Of a stretch of 64,000 nucleotides of DNA, positions 53,108 to 61,424 are shown piece by piece. The stretch lies in the NCBI RefSeq assembly GCF_014643535.1, contig NZ_BMJQ01000006.1, positions 124,001 through 188,000 of the forward strand. Reading direction: 5' to 3'. The first letter of the stretch is position 1; every line of letters begins with the position of its first letter. The notes beneath the pieces are model-generated. The model made no database searches. It saw nothing but the letters and a program-made list of their open reading frames with translations, and was not told the DNA's origin. Origin of the DNA: Aliidongia dinghuensis (GTDB lineage: Bacteria; Pseudomonadota; Alphaproteobacteria; ATCC43930; CGMCC-115725). A program made the position numbers and the translations under genes.

Positions 53108-54748
53108 ATGACCGTCGCCAAAGGCATCGCAGGCGCTCCATCCCTGGTCCACACGCCGGGCGAGGGTCACCTGCGGGCCGGCGGCAAGCGACGTTCCAGG
53201 CTCGGCCGGGCGGCCCTGTTCAACAAGCACAACGAGGACTTCGGGACTATGCCGGCGAATTTGAAGAAGCTCCGCATCCGGGAAATCAGCTTGGTCGACC
53301 GGCCGGCATCCCCCGACGCTGATGTGATCTTGATGAAATCCAGAGGCGGCCAGAGCCTCGCGATCGGCCAGGCGCATGCCGGCGATGATTTCCTCCTGGT
53401 CGGTGACGAGAACGGCCCGAACGGCATCATCATGAAGCACGCGGACGGGACCGGCGAGCTGTTCGGCCCCGACTTCCTGACCCCGGAAATCCTCGGCGAG
53501 TTCACGATGTATCCCGAGGCGCGCATCCTGAAGTTCAACGAGCACCACGACGCGTCGACCGGCCGGTTCGTCTCGGCCGATGGCGGCGGTTCCAGCACGC
53601 CTGCCAGTCGCGGCAGCTTGTTCAGCAACATCAGCGGCCGATCGGTCGCCACCCACGGCGCCGCTGCGGCTGCCGGCGTAGCGGTCGGCGCCGTAGCAGC
53701 ACATCCGGCGAACCGCCAGGCACTGATGCGCGCGATTGACGCCGGTCTCAGGCATCCCGCAACGCAGGACGCCCTGCGCCGCGCCGGGGAGGCCGCAAGG
53801 TCGCCCTCTGGCCAGAAAGCGGCGGCAGCCGCGTTCGCCGCCGCAACCGCCGCGGCGGGCGCTGGGAAAGCAGGCCGCGCGCTTGGTCTGGGGTTCGCCG
53901 CCGGCCTCATGCACGGCGCCGCCCGTTTTGGGAAATCACAGGAGCACACGAGCATGTCGGGTTACGAACAGCACTATCGCAATCTCCTCGCTGACGTCCG
54001 CAAAAGCTTCGACGGCCGAGACGACGGCGACATGGTCGGCGCGCAGGATGCCCGGTCCGAAGAACAGAAGGCCGCCGAGATGCAGGCCGTGCTTGAACAC
54101 GCCGCCCAGAACCTGCCGTCCTCGGGCGAGAAGTTCGAGGGCTGGCTCGCTCGGATTTTCGGCCAGGGCGCCGATGCGCTGTACGGCGATGAGCGCCAGG
54201 CACTGGCCGCACTGGTCAAGCATCACCGTGACGCGCTGCGTAACGGCAGGGTCGACCATCTGACGGTCACCAAGGCCGAACGGGGCCTTGCTCGCAAGGC
54301 GGAGGAGATCCAGAAGGCCGAGCGCACGACGTTCGCCAAGGCGTTCACGAGGGCCGCGACGCGTAACCCCGAGATGTACGCGACGCTGAGGGCTGCCCAG
54401 AACGACACGTCCGCGGCGGATGCCGCCTTGGACGTCCTGAACAAGCGCGCCCAGCAGATCCAGAAGTCCAGCGGCGGCAAGACCAGTTTCGCGAAGGCGT
54501 TCGGCCAGGCCTGCGCCGAAGACCCGTCGAGCTACAGCACGTATCGGAACCGCGGCGCCAGCGCCCAGCAGATCGCCAAGGCCGATGACGGCGATGACGG
54601 CGACGGCGCGCAGGAAGCGGCCGACGCGATCAACGCTCGCGCCGCCGAGTTCGAAAAATCCGGACTGCGGAAGGCGGCAGCCTTCACGAAGGCGTGCCAG
54701 GCCATGCCGTCCGAATACCAGAAGGCCCGGATGGGCCGGAAGCTGTGA
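53108..54748 (+). CDS. Phage XkdF-like N-terminal segment with C-terminal FAKAF repeats
   Basis: A 546-residue protein. Residues about 48-75 (LKKLRIREISLVDRPASPDA) match the signature opening of phage XkdF/head-associated proteins, from memory of the family. An Ala/Gly-rich hydrophobic region follows around 175-275 (AAAAAGVAVGAVAAHP and similar). The C-terminal half has three related copies of F-x-KA-(F)...P-x-x-Y: TTFAKAFTRAATRNPEMYA, TSFAKAFGQACAEDPSSYS and AAFTKACQAMPSEYQ. Last of a three-gene block. It may be a head-associated protein by which a satellite uses a helper phage. Confidence 0.55.
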   Translation: MTVAKGIAGAPSLVHTPGEGHLRAGGKRRSRLGRAALFNKHNEDFGTMPANLKKLRIREISLVDRPASPDADVILMKSRGGQSLAIGQAHAGDDFLLVGDENGPNGIIMKHADGTGELFGPDFLTPEILGEFTMYPEARILKFNEHHDASTGRFVSADGGGSSTPASRGSLFSNISGRSVATHGAAAAAGVAVGAVAAHPANRQALMRAIDAGLRHPATQDALRRAGEAARSPSGQKAAAAAFAAATAAAGAGKAGRALGLGFAAGLMHGAARFGKSQEHTSMSGYEQHYRNLLADVRKSFDGRDDGDMVGAQDARSEEQKAAEMQAVLEHAAQNLPSSGEKFEGWLARIFGQGADALYGDERQALAALVKHHRDALRNGRVDHLTVTKAERGLARKAEEIQKAERTTFAKAFTRAATRNPEMYATLRAAQNDTSAADAALDVLNKRAQQIQKSSGGKTSFAKAFGQACAEDPSSYSTYRNRGASAQQIAKADDGDDGDGAQEAADAINARAAEFEKSGLRKAAAFTKACQAMPSEYQKARMGRKL

Positions 54749-54951
54749 TCGTGCACCTTGCCGTCCGGGCGCGCATGCAGCGCCGGCCGAGACGAACGTT
54801 ACGGGCACCCATCCGTGCCCTCATGACCCTGATCGGGTCGATGATCCTCATCACCTGATCGCGAGAGATCGAGCCCGTCCTCAACTTGGCCGTAGGGAGC
54901 GGGCTCGACAGGCGAGACGACCGTGCCCGTTGCCCAACGGGAGCGAATTCC
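54749..54951. other. Intergenic region with two hairpins
   Basis: GGGCAC-CCATCC-GTGCCC at 54803-54820 and TCGAGCCC/GGGCTCGA at 54869-54908. No gene supported here. Confidence 0.4.
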
Positions 54952-55144
54952 ATGGTCGTCTCGCCACCCTATCCGATCGGCACGACGTCCTGCTGCCGTC
55001 GTGTCGCCAGGCGGCCGGCACGTCCTTGCCCGCGTGTCGGTCGCCGCCCTTATCCAGATCGGCGCGGCGACGCAGGCATGGGCCGCCGCGCTGAAGATGG
55101 CCGGCGCGTCTCGCAATCCGCGCCGGCCGTCACCCCCGAGATAG
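54923..55144 (+). CDS. Possible small membrane protein
   Basis: The reading frame that ends 9 bases before the next gene. Its later part (HVLARVSVAALIQIGAATQA) could form one membrane helix. Start uncertain; a GTG inside the frame may be the real one. Weakly supported, mainly by its tight spacing to the following strong ribosome site. Confidence 0.3.
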   Translation: MPVAQRERIPWSSRHPIRSARRPAAVVSPGGRHVLARVSVAALIQIGAATQAWAAALKMAGASRNPRRPSPPR

Positions 55145-55153
55145 GAGGTCGCC

Positions 55154-55357
55154 GTGGTCTATGAGGGTGTCGACGGCGAGATGATCCTCGGCACGCCAGC
55201 CGACTACGAGCTGGCCCATGCCCTTGCTCATGACCTACGCCACCATGCCCGAGAGGACAGCGACAAGGCGGCCCGGTTCTATCTCGTGCTCGACGCCATC
55301 GCAGCCTACGAGCGCGACCACGGGCTCAACGAGGGTTTCATCTGGGGCACGGCATAG
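55154..55357 (+). CDS. Hypothetical protein, 67 residues
   Basis: GTG start with a strong GGAGG site (MVYEGVDGEMILGTPADYEL). Helical and acidic with a histidine-rich stretch (HALAHDLRHHARE). No family recognised. Confidence 0.5.
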   Translation: MVYEGVDGEMILGTPADYELAHALAHDLRHHAREDSDKAARFYLVLDAIAAYERDHGLNEGFIWGTA

Positions 55358-55373
55358 CTACCTTCCCGCCCAC

Positions 55374-55631
55374 CTACTGCCCGAAGAACGGCTCAACCTG
55401 CGGATCGACCATCCCGTAGATGTCGATCGCGATCAGAAGCGCTAACGCGATCACGGTAGTCCAGCGCGTCCATTCGAACTTCGGCGGTAGGACGCGCCGC
55501 CACTGCATGATCAGCGCGATAAACAGCAGCGGCGCCGAGGGGAGCCAGTTGCCATAAAGGCCGAGCAGCAAGCCGACCACCGCGCTCGTGTACATGGTCA
55601 GCCGGTAAGGCAACGGCGATTGTTCGACCAT
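55374..55631 (-). CDS. Small membrane protein, 85 residues
   Basis: MVEQSPLPYRLTMYTSAVVG with two or three hydrophobic segments (AVVGLLLGLYG, APLLFIALIMQW, TVIALALLIAIDIYG). Its start overlaps the stop of the upstream 187-residue gene as TAATG, so the two are translationally coupled. It may be a partner or immunity/inhibitor protein of the upstream product. Confidence 0.55.
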   Translation of the reverse strand: MVEQSPLPYRLTMYTSAVVGLLLGLYGNWLPSAPLLFIALIMQWRRVLPPKFEWTRWTTVIALALLIAIDIYGMVDPQVEPFFGQ

Positions 55632-56194
55632 TAGATGCTCTGAGAGTAGGAACGTCGCCTCGCTTCAACCTCATAGGCGCGTGTGACGGTTGGCCCGGCG
55701 GTGCTGCCGATAAGGTGCGCGAGGTCTACCGAGCCGGCAACGCCTCCGAGGACCCTTGCGGCTGTGCCAGCAGCGGCGACGACCGCGGACTCAGGGAAAA
55801 AGAGGCCGGCCAACGCGACAATGCCGATCGCCGAATATGCGTGGGAAACATTTCGTTCGAACCAGTCCTTGCCAGCAGGATTTGGGATCTTACCCTTGAC
55901 GATCTGCGGTGCGGCCCAAGCGAATTCGTCGGGCGAGAGGCACCACGGTCGTTCGTAAGGTGATCCTTCAGCCCAGCTCTTGACGATGGTCAGATGCTGG
56001 TAGAAACCCCGCTGCGCGCCGCGGGTCCGGCTGCGCAACAGGTTCTCCAGCGCCAGGCGCGCGCTGACGTTGATGCACCGAAAGCCGGTCAGAGCCAGCA
56101 TGACGTTGCCAGCTTCTTGCTGGTTGACATCGCCGAGGTAGGCATCCGGCACGCCGATGCTGTCGGCGAGCATGTTGACGTATGGCTGATCCAC
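55631..56194 (-). CDS. Hypothetical membrane-associated protein, 187 residues
   Basis: MDQPYVNMLADSIGVPDAYL; the N-terminal two thirds are soluble and the C-terminal third has a hydrophobic stretch (IGIVALAGLFFPESAVVAAA) followed by an Ala/Gly-rich helix. No family recognised. It reads leftward from the attR edge, the usual place for cargo such as superinfection-exclusion or defence genes. Confidence 0.55.
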   Translation of the reverse strand: MDQPYVNMLADSIGVPDAYLGDVNQQEAGNVMLALTGFRCINVSARLALENLLRSRTRGAQRGFYQHLTIVKSWAEGSPYERPWCLSPDEFAWAAPQIVKGKIPNPAGKDWFERNVSHAYSAIGIVALAGLFFPESAVVAAAGTAARVLGGVAGSVDLAHLIGSTAGPTVTRAYEVEARRRSYSQSI

Positions 56195-56375
56195 GTTGCG
56201 GCTCCGCTCTTACCCGGATGGGCTAACGGCCCGATTGAGTGAAAGTTCACAGCGCTCTTGCTATGGCTGTAGATTAACCTGGCTGGGCGGGCATGCCGTG
56301 CTGGTCCGCCGGCTGCCATGGAAGGGCCGGCCGGGGTATTTCGCGGAACCCGGCTCCGCTTTCAAAATTCCAAAA

Positions 56376-56406
56376 ATTGTCCCCCATACATAAATTGGGG
56401 GACAAT
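56376..56406. repeat. Inverted ATTGTCCCCCA pair near attR
   Basis: Perfect 11-base inverted arms, ATTGTCCCCCA (56376-56386) and TGGGGGACAAT (56396-56406). Same core as the tandem copies near attL. Probable integrase or excisionase arm-type site. Confidence 0.7.
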
Positions 56407-56458
56407 CCACAAGAACTACTCCGCAGAAATCCGCCATTTTCTTCCTGTTTTTCGCTGA

Positions 56459-56502
56459 CGCAAAAGCAGGTGATCGAGGTCGGCTTCCGGCTGGAGATCT
56501 GA
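56459..56502 (+). repeat. attR: 44-bp direct repeat
   Basis: Right copy of the kup 3'-end repeat. Translated in the kup frame it still encodes QKQVIEVGFRLEI and stop, so it is probably the displaced original end of kup. Confidence 0.92.
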
Positions 56503-56519
56503 GCCCGCAGCCAGGATAG

Positions 56520-56532
56520 TTGACTCAGTCAA
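56520..56532. promoter_or_regulatory. Palindrome TTGACTCAGTCAA, probable MarR operator
   Basis: Perfect 13-base palindrome 44 bases upstream of the MarR-GNAT gene, nested within a wider CCAGGAT...ATCCTGG pair (56511 and 56544). Confidence 0.55.
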
Positions 56533-56575
56533 GCATATTATCGATCCTGGCGGTCCGTCATCGGAGGCCAGGATC

Positions 56576-57514
56576 ATGGACGAGCTCGCGACCCGCATCG
56601 GCGCCATCCGGCGCTTCAACCGGTTCTACACGCGCCAGATCGGCGTGCTGCAGGAAGGGCTGCTCGCGACGCCGTTCTCGCTCACCCAGTCACGCGTGCT
56701 CTACGAACTGGCGCACCGGACCCATGTGACCGCGAGCGCGCTTGGGCAGGACCTGGGCCTCGACGCCGGGTACCTGAGCCGCATGATCCGCGGTTTCGAG
56801 ACGCAAGGCCTGGTCGGGAAGCACCGCTCGGCCGAGGACGGGCGGCAGAGCCATCTGGCACTGACCGACGCCGGCCGCGCCGCCTTCGCACCGCTCGACG
56901 AGCGCTCGACCGCCGATGTTGCCACCATGCTGGCCAAGCTCGATCCGCCGGCCCAGGCGCGGCTCATCCGGGCCATGGCCGAGATCGAGGCGCTGCTCGA
57001 CCCGCGGCCGGAACCGGCCGGGACCACGGCGGCCGAGCCCTATACGCTACGACCGCATCGCCCGGGCGACATCGGCTGGGTCGTCCATCGGCACGGCGTG
57101 CTTTATCACCAGGAATATGGCTGGGACGAGCGGTTCGAGGCGCTGGTCGCCGAGATCGGCGTGCAGTTCATCAACAATTTCGACCCGGCGCGCGAGCGGG
57201 CCTGGATCGCCGAGCGCGGCGACGAGGTCGTGGGCTGCGTGTTCCTGGTGCGCGAGACCGACACGGTCGCGAAGCTGCGCCTGCTGCTGGTCGAGCCGTC
57301 GGCGCGCGGCCTCGGCCTCGGCCGGCGCTTGACCGAGGAATGCATCGCTTTCGCCCGCGCGCGTGGCTACGGGAAAATCACGCTCTGGACCAACGACATT
57401 CTGACCGCCGCCCGCGCGATCTACGCCCGCGCCGGCTTCCGCCTGGTCGCAAGCGAGCGCCACCACAGCTTCGGCCAGGACCTCGTCGGCGAGAACTGGG
57501 AACTGGAGCTTTAG
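56576..57514 (+). CDS. MarR-GNAT fusion protein
   Basis: A 312-residue bifunctional protein. Residues 1-145 are a MarR-type winged helix (FSLTQSRVLYELAHRTHVTASALGQDLGLDAGYLSRMIRGF). Residues 155-312 are a GNAT acetyltransferase domain with the acetyl-CoA loop LLLVEPSARGLGLGRRLTEE. A GGAGG site precedes the start. A known but uncommon domain combination. It likely regulates its own promoter via the palindrome upstream; the acceptor for acetylation is unknown. Confidence 0.92.
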   Translation: MDELATRIGAIRRFNRFYTRQIGVLQEGLLATPFSLTQSRVLYELAHRTHVTASALGQDLGLDAGYLSRMIRGFETQGLVGKHRSAEDGRQSHLALTDAGRAAFAPLDERSTADVATMLAKLDPPAQARLIRAMAEIEALLDPRPEPAGTTAAEPYTLRPHRPGDIGWVVHRHGVLYHQEYGWDERFEALVAEIGVQFINNFDPARERAWIAERGDEVVGCVFLVRETDTVAKLRLLLVEPSARGLGLGRRLTEECIAFARARGYGKITLWTNDILTAARAIYARAGFRLVASERHHSFGQDLVGENWELEL

Positions 57515-57517
57515 CTC

Positions 57518-57913
57518 CTACTCCTGCCACCCCTCGGGCGCGGTTTCCTCGCCGCGGAAATCGAGCTCGACGCGGGCGCCGCTCGGGTCGAGGAAAAACA
57601 GCTGCCAGAGGCCGCCGCCCGGCAGCTGGCGCAAGTCATAGGAGACGCCGCGGGCGTCGAGCCGGCGCAGGGTCTCTTTGAGACCGGTCGCGGTGAAGGC
57701 CATGTGGTCGAGCACGCCTTGCGGATCTTGCGGCAGCGGCCGCCCGCCGACGACATGCAGGATCGGCCGGCCGTCGCCGTAGAGCCAGGCGCCGGGGAAG
57801 TCGAATGGCGGGCGCGGCCCCGGCTCGAGCCCGAGGATGTCGCCATAGAAGGCAACGGTGGCCGAGACGTCTTCGGTCAGGATGGTGAAATGATCCATGG
57901 CGATGGCGGGCAT
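57518..57913 (-). CDS. VOC-family (glyoxalase-like) protein
   Basis: A 131-residue protein with the paired beta-alpha-beta-beta-beta units of the vicinal oxygen chelate superfamily. Possible metal ligands are His8 (MDHFTILTEDV), His in LDHMAFTATGL and Glu in ARVELDF. The family includes glyoxalases, dioxygenases and resistance proteins; the exact reaction cannot be told. Confidence 0.8.
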   Translation of the reverse strand: MPAIAMDHFTILTEDVSATVAFYGDILGLEPGPRPPFDFPGAWLYGDGRPILHVVGGRPLPQDPQGVLDHMAFTATGLKETLRRLDARGVSYDLRQLPGGGLWQLFFLDPSGARVELDFRGEETAPEGWQE

Positions 57914-57934
57914 GGGACCTCCCTTTGGCCGCGC

Positions 57935-58561
57935 TCAGGAATGCGGCGGCGGCGTGTCGAGCGCGATGGTCGCACCATCGCTGCTCGGCGTGAAGTTTAG
58001 CGGCACGGGATAGGCCTTGTCGCAGGCGAGCACCGTCCAGGTCTCGTGCCAAGGCATGTGCCGGTCGGCCGGCGCGTCGGGCGCCAGCACCGTGTCGACG
58101 ACGTGGACGTCGCGGCATTGTGCCGCTTCGGGCGGCAGGCCCTTCGCCGCAAGCGGCAAGGCCTGCTTCTGGATGACCAGGTCGGCGCGCGTCGTGCCCG
58201 GCAGGCCGCCCAAGAGCTCCGGCTCGCCGCTCGCTGTTGCGAGCGAGAAGATATTGAGCAGCTCCATCGTGCCGCAGCCCTCGGCCAGCACCTGCTCCCG
58301 CCACAGGCCGTGAATGATCCGGCCGCCGCCGTCGAACTGGGGCGGCCGATAGAGGTCGACATCGCCGGCCGGCCGATAGCGCGCCGCGGCGCAGGGCGCC
58401 GGCAATCCCTGGGCCTGCGCGGCAGCAACCTTGAGCACGGCCGCGCGATGGGCGTCGCTCTTGATGAAGGCAACGAAGCGCGGATCGACCGCGTCATCGG
58501 CAAACGCCACCTGGTCGAGCAGCAGCAGCCCCGCCAGCAGCAACGCAATCCTCATCCCCAT
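57935..58561 (-). CDS. Periplasmic protein of unknown function
   Basis: About 208 residues from MGMRIALLLAGLLLLDQVAF, a signal peptide cleaved near AFADDAV. Cysteines in PAPCAAARY, EGCGTME, AAQCRDV and LACDKAY may form two disulfides. The mature protein is mixed alpha/beta. No family recognised. Lies upstream of the VOC gene on the same strand. Confidence 0.6.
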   Translation of the reverse strand: MGMRIALLLAGLLLLDQVAFADDAVDPRFVAFIKSDAHRAAVLKVAAAQAQGLPAPCAAARYRPAGDVDLYRPPQFDGGGRIIHGLWREQVLAEGCGTMELLNIFSLATASGEPELLGGLPGTTRADLVIQKQALPLAAKGLPPEAAQCRDVHVVDTVLAPDAPADRHMPWHETWTVLACDKAYPVPLNFTPSSDGATIALDTPPPHS

Positions 58562-58826
58562 GAACGACACCCGAACGCTCCGACCGATCTTTCGCCCGAT
58601 AACAGGCAACGCACGGTGGCAGTTCAGCCCGTCCACCGCAAGCCAGCGTGCACGGACAAGGCGACGCGGCGCCACGCGTGCGAGACCATGAGCCAGTCAC
58701 CGCTCGACAACCACCTGGCACTAATGGCACTGCTGCACTTGTTGAACGCCGGCCTGCTCGACCGAATGGGGGCGGCCGGCGCGGCCTCGCCCCTATCGAA
58801 GCGCTGCATGAGGATCTGGACGAACG

Positions 58827-60068
58827 ATGACGAGCGCGCTCGACGGAGCCGGCCTGATGGACCGGCTCGATCAACTGGCAGCGATCAGCGAGCAGCCGGG
58901 CATGCTCGTGCGCCGCTTCCTGACGCCCGAACACGCCCGCGCCAACGCACTGGTCCGGGAATGGATGCGCGACGCGGGCATGAGCGTGCGCACCGACGCG
59001 ATCGGCAACGTCATCGGCCGCTATGAGGCGGCGACGCCGGGCCAGCCAGCCCTGCTGCTGGGCTCCCATCTCGACACGGTGGTCGACGCAGGCCGCTACG
59101 ACGGCATGCTGGGCGTGGTGACATCCATCGCCTGCGTCGCCGACCTCGCCCAGAACGGCATCTGCCTGCCCTTCGCGATCGAGGTCGTGGGCTTCGCCGA
59201 CGAGGAGGGCACGCGCTTCGGCGCGACCCTGCTCGGCAGCCGGGCGCTCGCCGGCACGTTCGACCGGACGGTGCTCGACCGAGCCGACGGCGACGGCATC
59301 ACCATGGCGGAAGCCCTCTCCCGCTTCGGGCTCGATCCGGCGGCCATCGACGCCGCGGCACGCCGGCCGGACGAACTGCTTGGCTATGTCGAGCTGCATA
59401 TCGAGCAGGGACCGGTGCTCGAGGCCGAGGGGCTCGCCGTCGGCTGCGTCACGGCGATCAGCGGTGCCACACGGCTCGCTGTCACGGTCGAGGGTATGGC
59501 CGGCCACGCCGGCACCGTGCCGATGGCCGGCCGGCGCGACGCGCTCGCCGCCGCGGCGGAATGCGTGCTGCTGGTCGAGCGGCGGGCCGCGGCCGAGCCG
59601 GACCTGGTCGGCACGGTCGGCCGGATCGAGGCCGGGCCAGGCGCCGTCAACGTAGTCCCGGGCAGCGCCCGCTTCACGGTTGACCTGCGGGCGCCCGCCG
59701 ACGCACGGCGCGCGGCGGCGCTCGCTGACCTCATCGCCGGTTTCGAGGCGATCGCACGGCACCGCGGCGTCACGATCACGGCCGCCAAGACCCACGATGC
59801 CGCCTCGGCGCCCTGCGCGCCCTGGCTCGCCGACCAGATCCGCGACGCGATCGAGCATGAGGGCCATGCGCTCCGCAGCCTGCCGAGCGGCGCCGGCCAC
59901 GACGGCATGGCGATCGCGGCACTGACCGATATCGCCATGATCTTCGTCCGCTGCCAGGGCGGCATCAGCCACAATCCCGCCGAGGCGATCAGCGCGGCGG
60001 ACGCCGAGGCCGGCGCCCGCGTGCTCGCCCGCTTCATCCGTGACTTCCAGCCGAGGAGCCCGCTGTGA
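58827..60068 (+). CDS. Allantoate amidohydrolase / N-carbamoyl-amino-acid hydrolase-like
   Basis: M20-family metallo-amidohydrolase of 413 residues. Metal-site motifs are GSHLDTVVDAGRYDG, GFADEEGTRFG and HIEQGPVLE, with GGISHNPAE in the C-terminal part; these are the hallmarks of the AllC/HyuC (allantoate amidohydrolase, N-carbamoyl-L-amino-acid hydrolase, ureidoglycolate-type) group. It is coupled by a GTGA overlap to a second M20 gene, so both probably act on one substrate chain, for example purine or hydantoin catabolism. Confidence 0.88.
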   Translation: MTSALDGAGLMDRLDQLAAISEQPGMLVRRFLTPEHARANALVREWMRDAGMSVRTDAIGNVIGRYEAATPGQPALLLGSHLDTVVDAGRYDGMLGVVTSIACVADLAQNGICLPFAIEVVGFADEEGTRFGATLLGSRALAGTFDRTVLDRADGDGITMAEALSRFGLDPAAIDAAARRPDELLGYVELHIEQGPVLEAEGLAVGCVTAISGATRLAVTVEGMAGHAGTVPMAGRRDALAAAAECVLLVERRAAAEPDLVGTVGRIEAGPGAVNVVPGSARFTVDLRAPADARRAAALADLIAGFEAIARHRGVTITAAKTHDAASAPCAPWLADQIRDAIEHEGHALRSLPSGAGHDGMAIAALTDIAMIFVRCQGGISHNPAEAISAADAEAGARVLARFIRDFQPRSPL

Positions 60069-61318
60069 CATCCGATCTCGCCCTAGGGCTCGCCGCCCAC
60101 ATCGACCGGCACCACCAGGACGCGGTCGCCTTCCTGGCCGAGCTCGTCAAGGTGCCGTCCGACAACCCGCCCGGCGACTGCGCACCGCATGGCGCCCGCG
60201 CGGCCGAGCTGCTTGAAGGCCTGGGCTTCACGGTCGAGCGCCACCCCGTGCCGGCCGACGCGGTCGCCGCCAACGGCATGGTGAGCGCCACCAACCTGAT
60301 CGTGCGTCACCGTTTCGGCGCCGATCCCACGTCAGGCCCCACCGTTGCGCTCAACGCCCACGGCGATGTGGTGGCGCCGGGCGAGGGTTGGACGAGCGAT
60401 CCCTATGGCGCCGAGATCCGCGACGGCCGCATGGTCGGCCGCGGCGTCGCCGTCTCGAAGTCGGATTTCGCCACATACGCCTTCGCGCTCAAGGCGCTGA
60501 TCGCGAGCGGCGCCCCGCTCGAGGGCACGGTCGAGCTGCATTTCACCTACGACGAGGAGGTGGGCGGCCAGATCGGCCCCGGCCGGATCATCGAGACGGG
60601 CCTGAGCAAGCCCGACTACGTCATCAGCGCCGGCTTCGCCTATAACGTCGTGATCGCGCACAACGGCTGCCTGCACCTGGAGGTGCGGGTCGAGGGCAAG
60701 TCGGCCCACGCGGCGCGCCCCGACACCGGCATCGACGCGCTCGAGGCCGCAACCAGGCTGCTCACCAGCCTCTACGCGCTCCGCGAGGGCTATCAGGCGA
60801 CCCGTTCCAACGTACCCGGCATCGGCCACCCGACGCTGGTCGTGGGCCTGATCGAGGGCGGCATCAACACGAATGTCGTGCCTGATCTCGTCACCTTCCG
60901 CCTCGATCGGCGCATGATCCCGGAGGAGACGCCGGAGGTGGTCGAGCGCGACCTTGTGGCCGCGATCGAGGCGGTGGCGGCCCAGATGTCCGGCGTCCGG
61001 GTCAAGATCCGCCGCGTGCTGCTCGCCCGGCCGCTGCAGCCGCTGCCGGGCCAGGAGAAGCTGGTCGCCGCCCTCCAGCGCCATGCCGCGACGGTGCTGG
61101 GCGAGACGATCCCGGCCGACGGCGTGCCGATCTATACCGACGCCCGGCTCTACAGCGGCGCCGGCATTCCGGCCGTGCTCTACGGTGCCGGCCCGCGCAC
61201 GCTGCTCGAGGCGAACGGCCACCGCGCCGACGAGAACCTGGTGCTGGAGGACCTGCGCAAGGCGACGAAGGTCGTGGCGCTGACCCTCGCCGACCTGCTC
61301 TCCGACGGCAATCCATAA
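60065..61318 (+). CDS. M20-family peptidase (ArgE/DapE/ACY1-like)
   Basis: A 417-residue zinc deacylase/peptidase with a GTG start overlapping the previous stop. Metal motifs are LNAHGDVVAPGEGW and FTYDEEVGGQIGPG; the dimerisation domain contains GKSAHAARPDTGID. The C-terminal part contains TDARLYSGAGIPAVLYG. Acts on N-acyl or peptide bonds; a partner of the coupled amidohydrolase. Substrate unknown. Confidence 0.88.
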   Translation: MTSDLALGLAAHIDRHHQDAVAFLAELVKVPSDNPPGDCAPHGARAAELLEGLGFTVERHPVPADAVAANGMVSATNLIVRHRFGADPTSGPTVALNAHGDVVAPGEGWTSDPYGAEIRDGRMVGRGVAVSKSDFATYAFALKALIASGAPLEGTVELHFTYDEEVGGQIGPGRIIETGLSKPDYVISAGFAYNVVIAHNGCLHLEVRVEGKSAHAARPDTGIDALEAATRLLTSLYALREGYQATRSNVPGIGHPTLVVGLIEGGINTNVVPDLVTFRLDRRMIPEETPEVVERDLVAAIEAVAAQMSGVRVKIRRVLLARPLQPLPGQEKLVAALQRHAATVLGETIPADGVPIYTDARLYSGAGIPAVLYGAGPRTLLEANGHRADENLVLEDLRKATKVVALTLADLLSDGNP

Positions 61319-61424
61319 GAGAACGATTGCGGAACATCTGCACGGTGAGGTAGTATCGCGCCACCTCATCGCGCCGATGCCGCTCCGGCTTCGGCCTCCC
61401 CCAGCCTAAGCCGAAGAGCGTTTC

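Larger units (their letters stand above)
40981..56502 (+). mobile_element. 15.5-kb integrative element inserted in kup (satellite-like)
   Basis: Bounded by 44-bp direct repeats. It carries, left to right, a tyrosine integrase next to attL, an AlpA-like protein, ORFs of unknown function, a primase-polymerase/ATPase, an iteron cluster, more unknown ORFs, a protein with a phage XkdF-like segment and a membrane-protein pair next to attR. Copies of TTGTCCCCC lie near both ends and in the middle. No terminase, portal, major capsid or tail gene was recognised, nor any relaxase. The chromosomal gene kup is left intact. I infer a phage satellite or integrative replicating element. Confidence 0.85.

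Noticed and set aside
58688..58830. Small gene upstream of the amidohydrolase (MSQSPLDNHLALMALL...), continuing in another frame to APIEALHEDLDER
   Set aside because: It needs a one-base frameshift near 58790 to join the two parts; no family match, so not listed as a gene. The second frame does end in an ATGA overlap with the next gene, so a sequencing error cannot be excluded.
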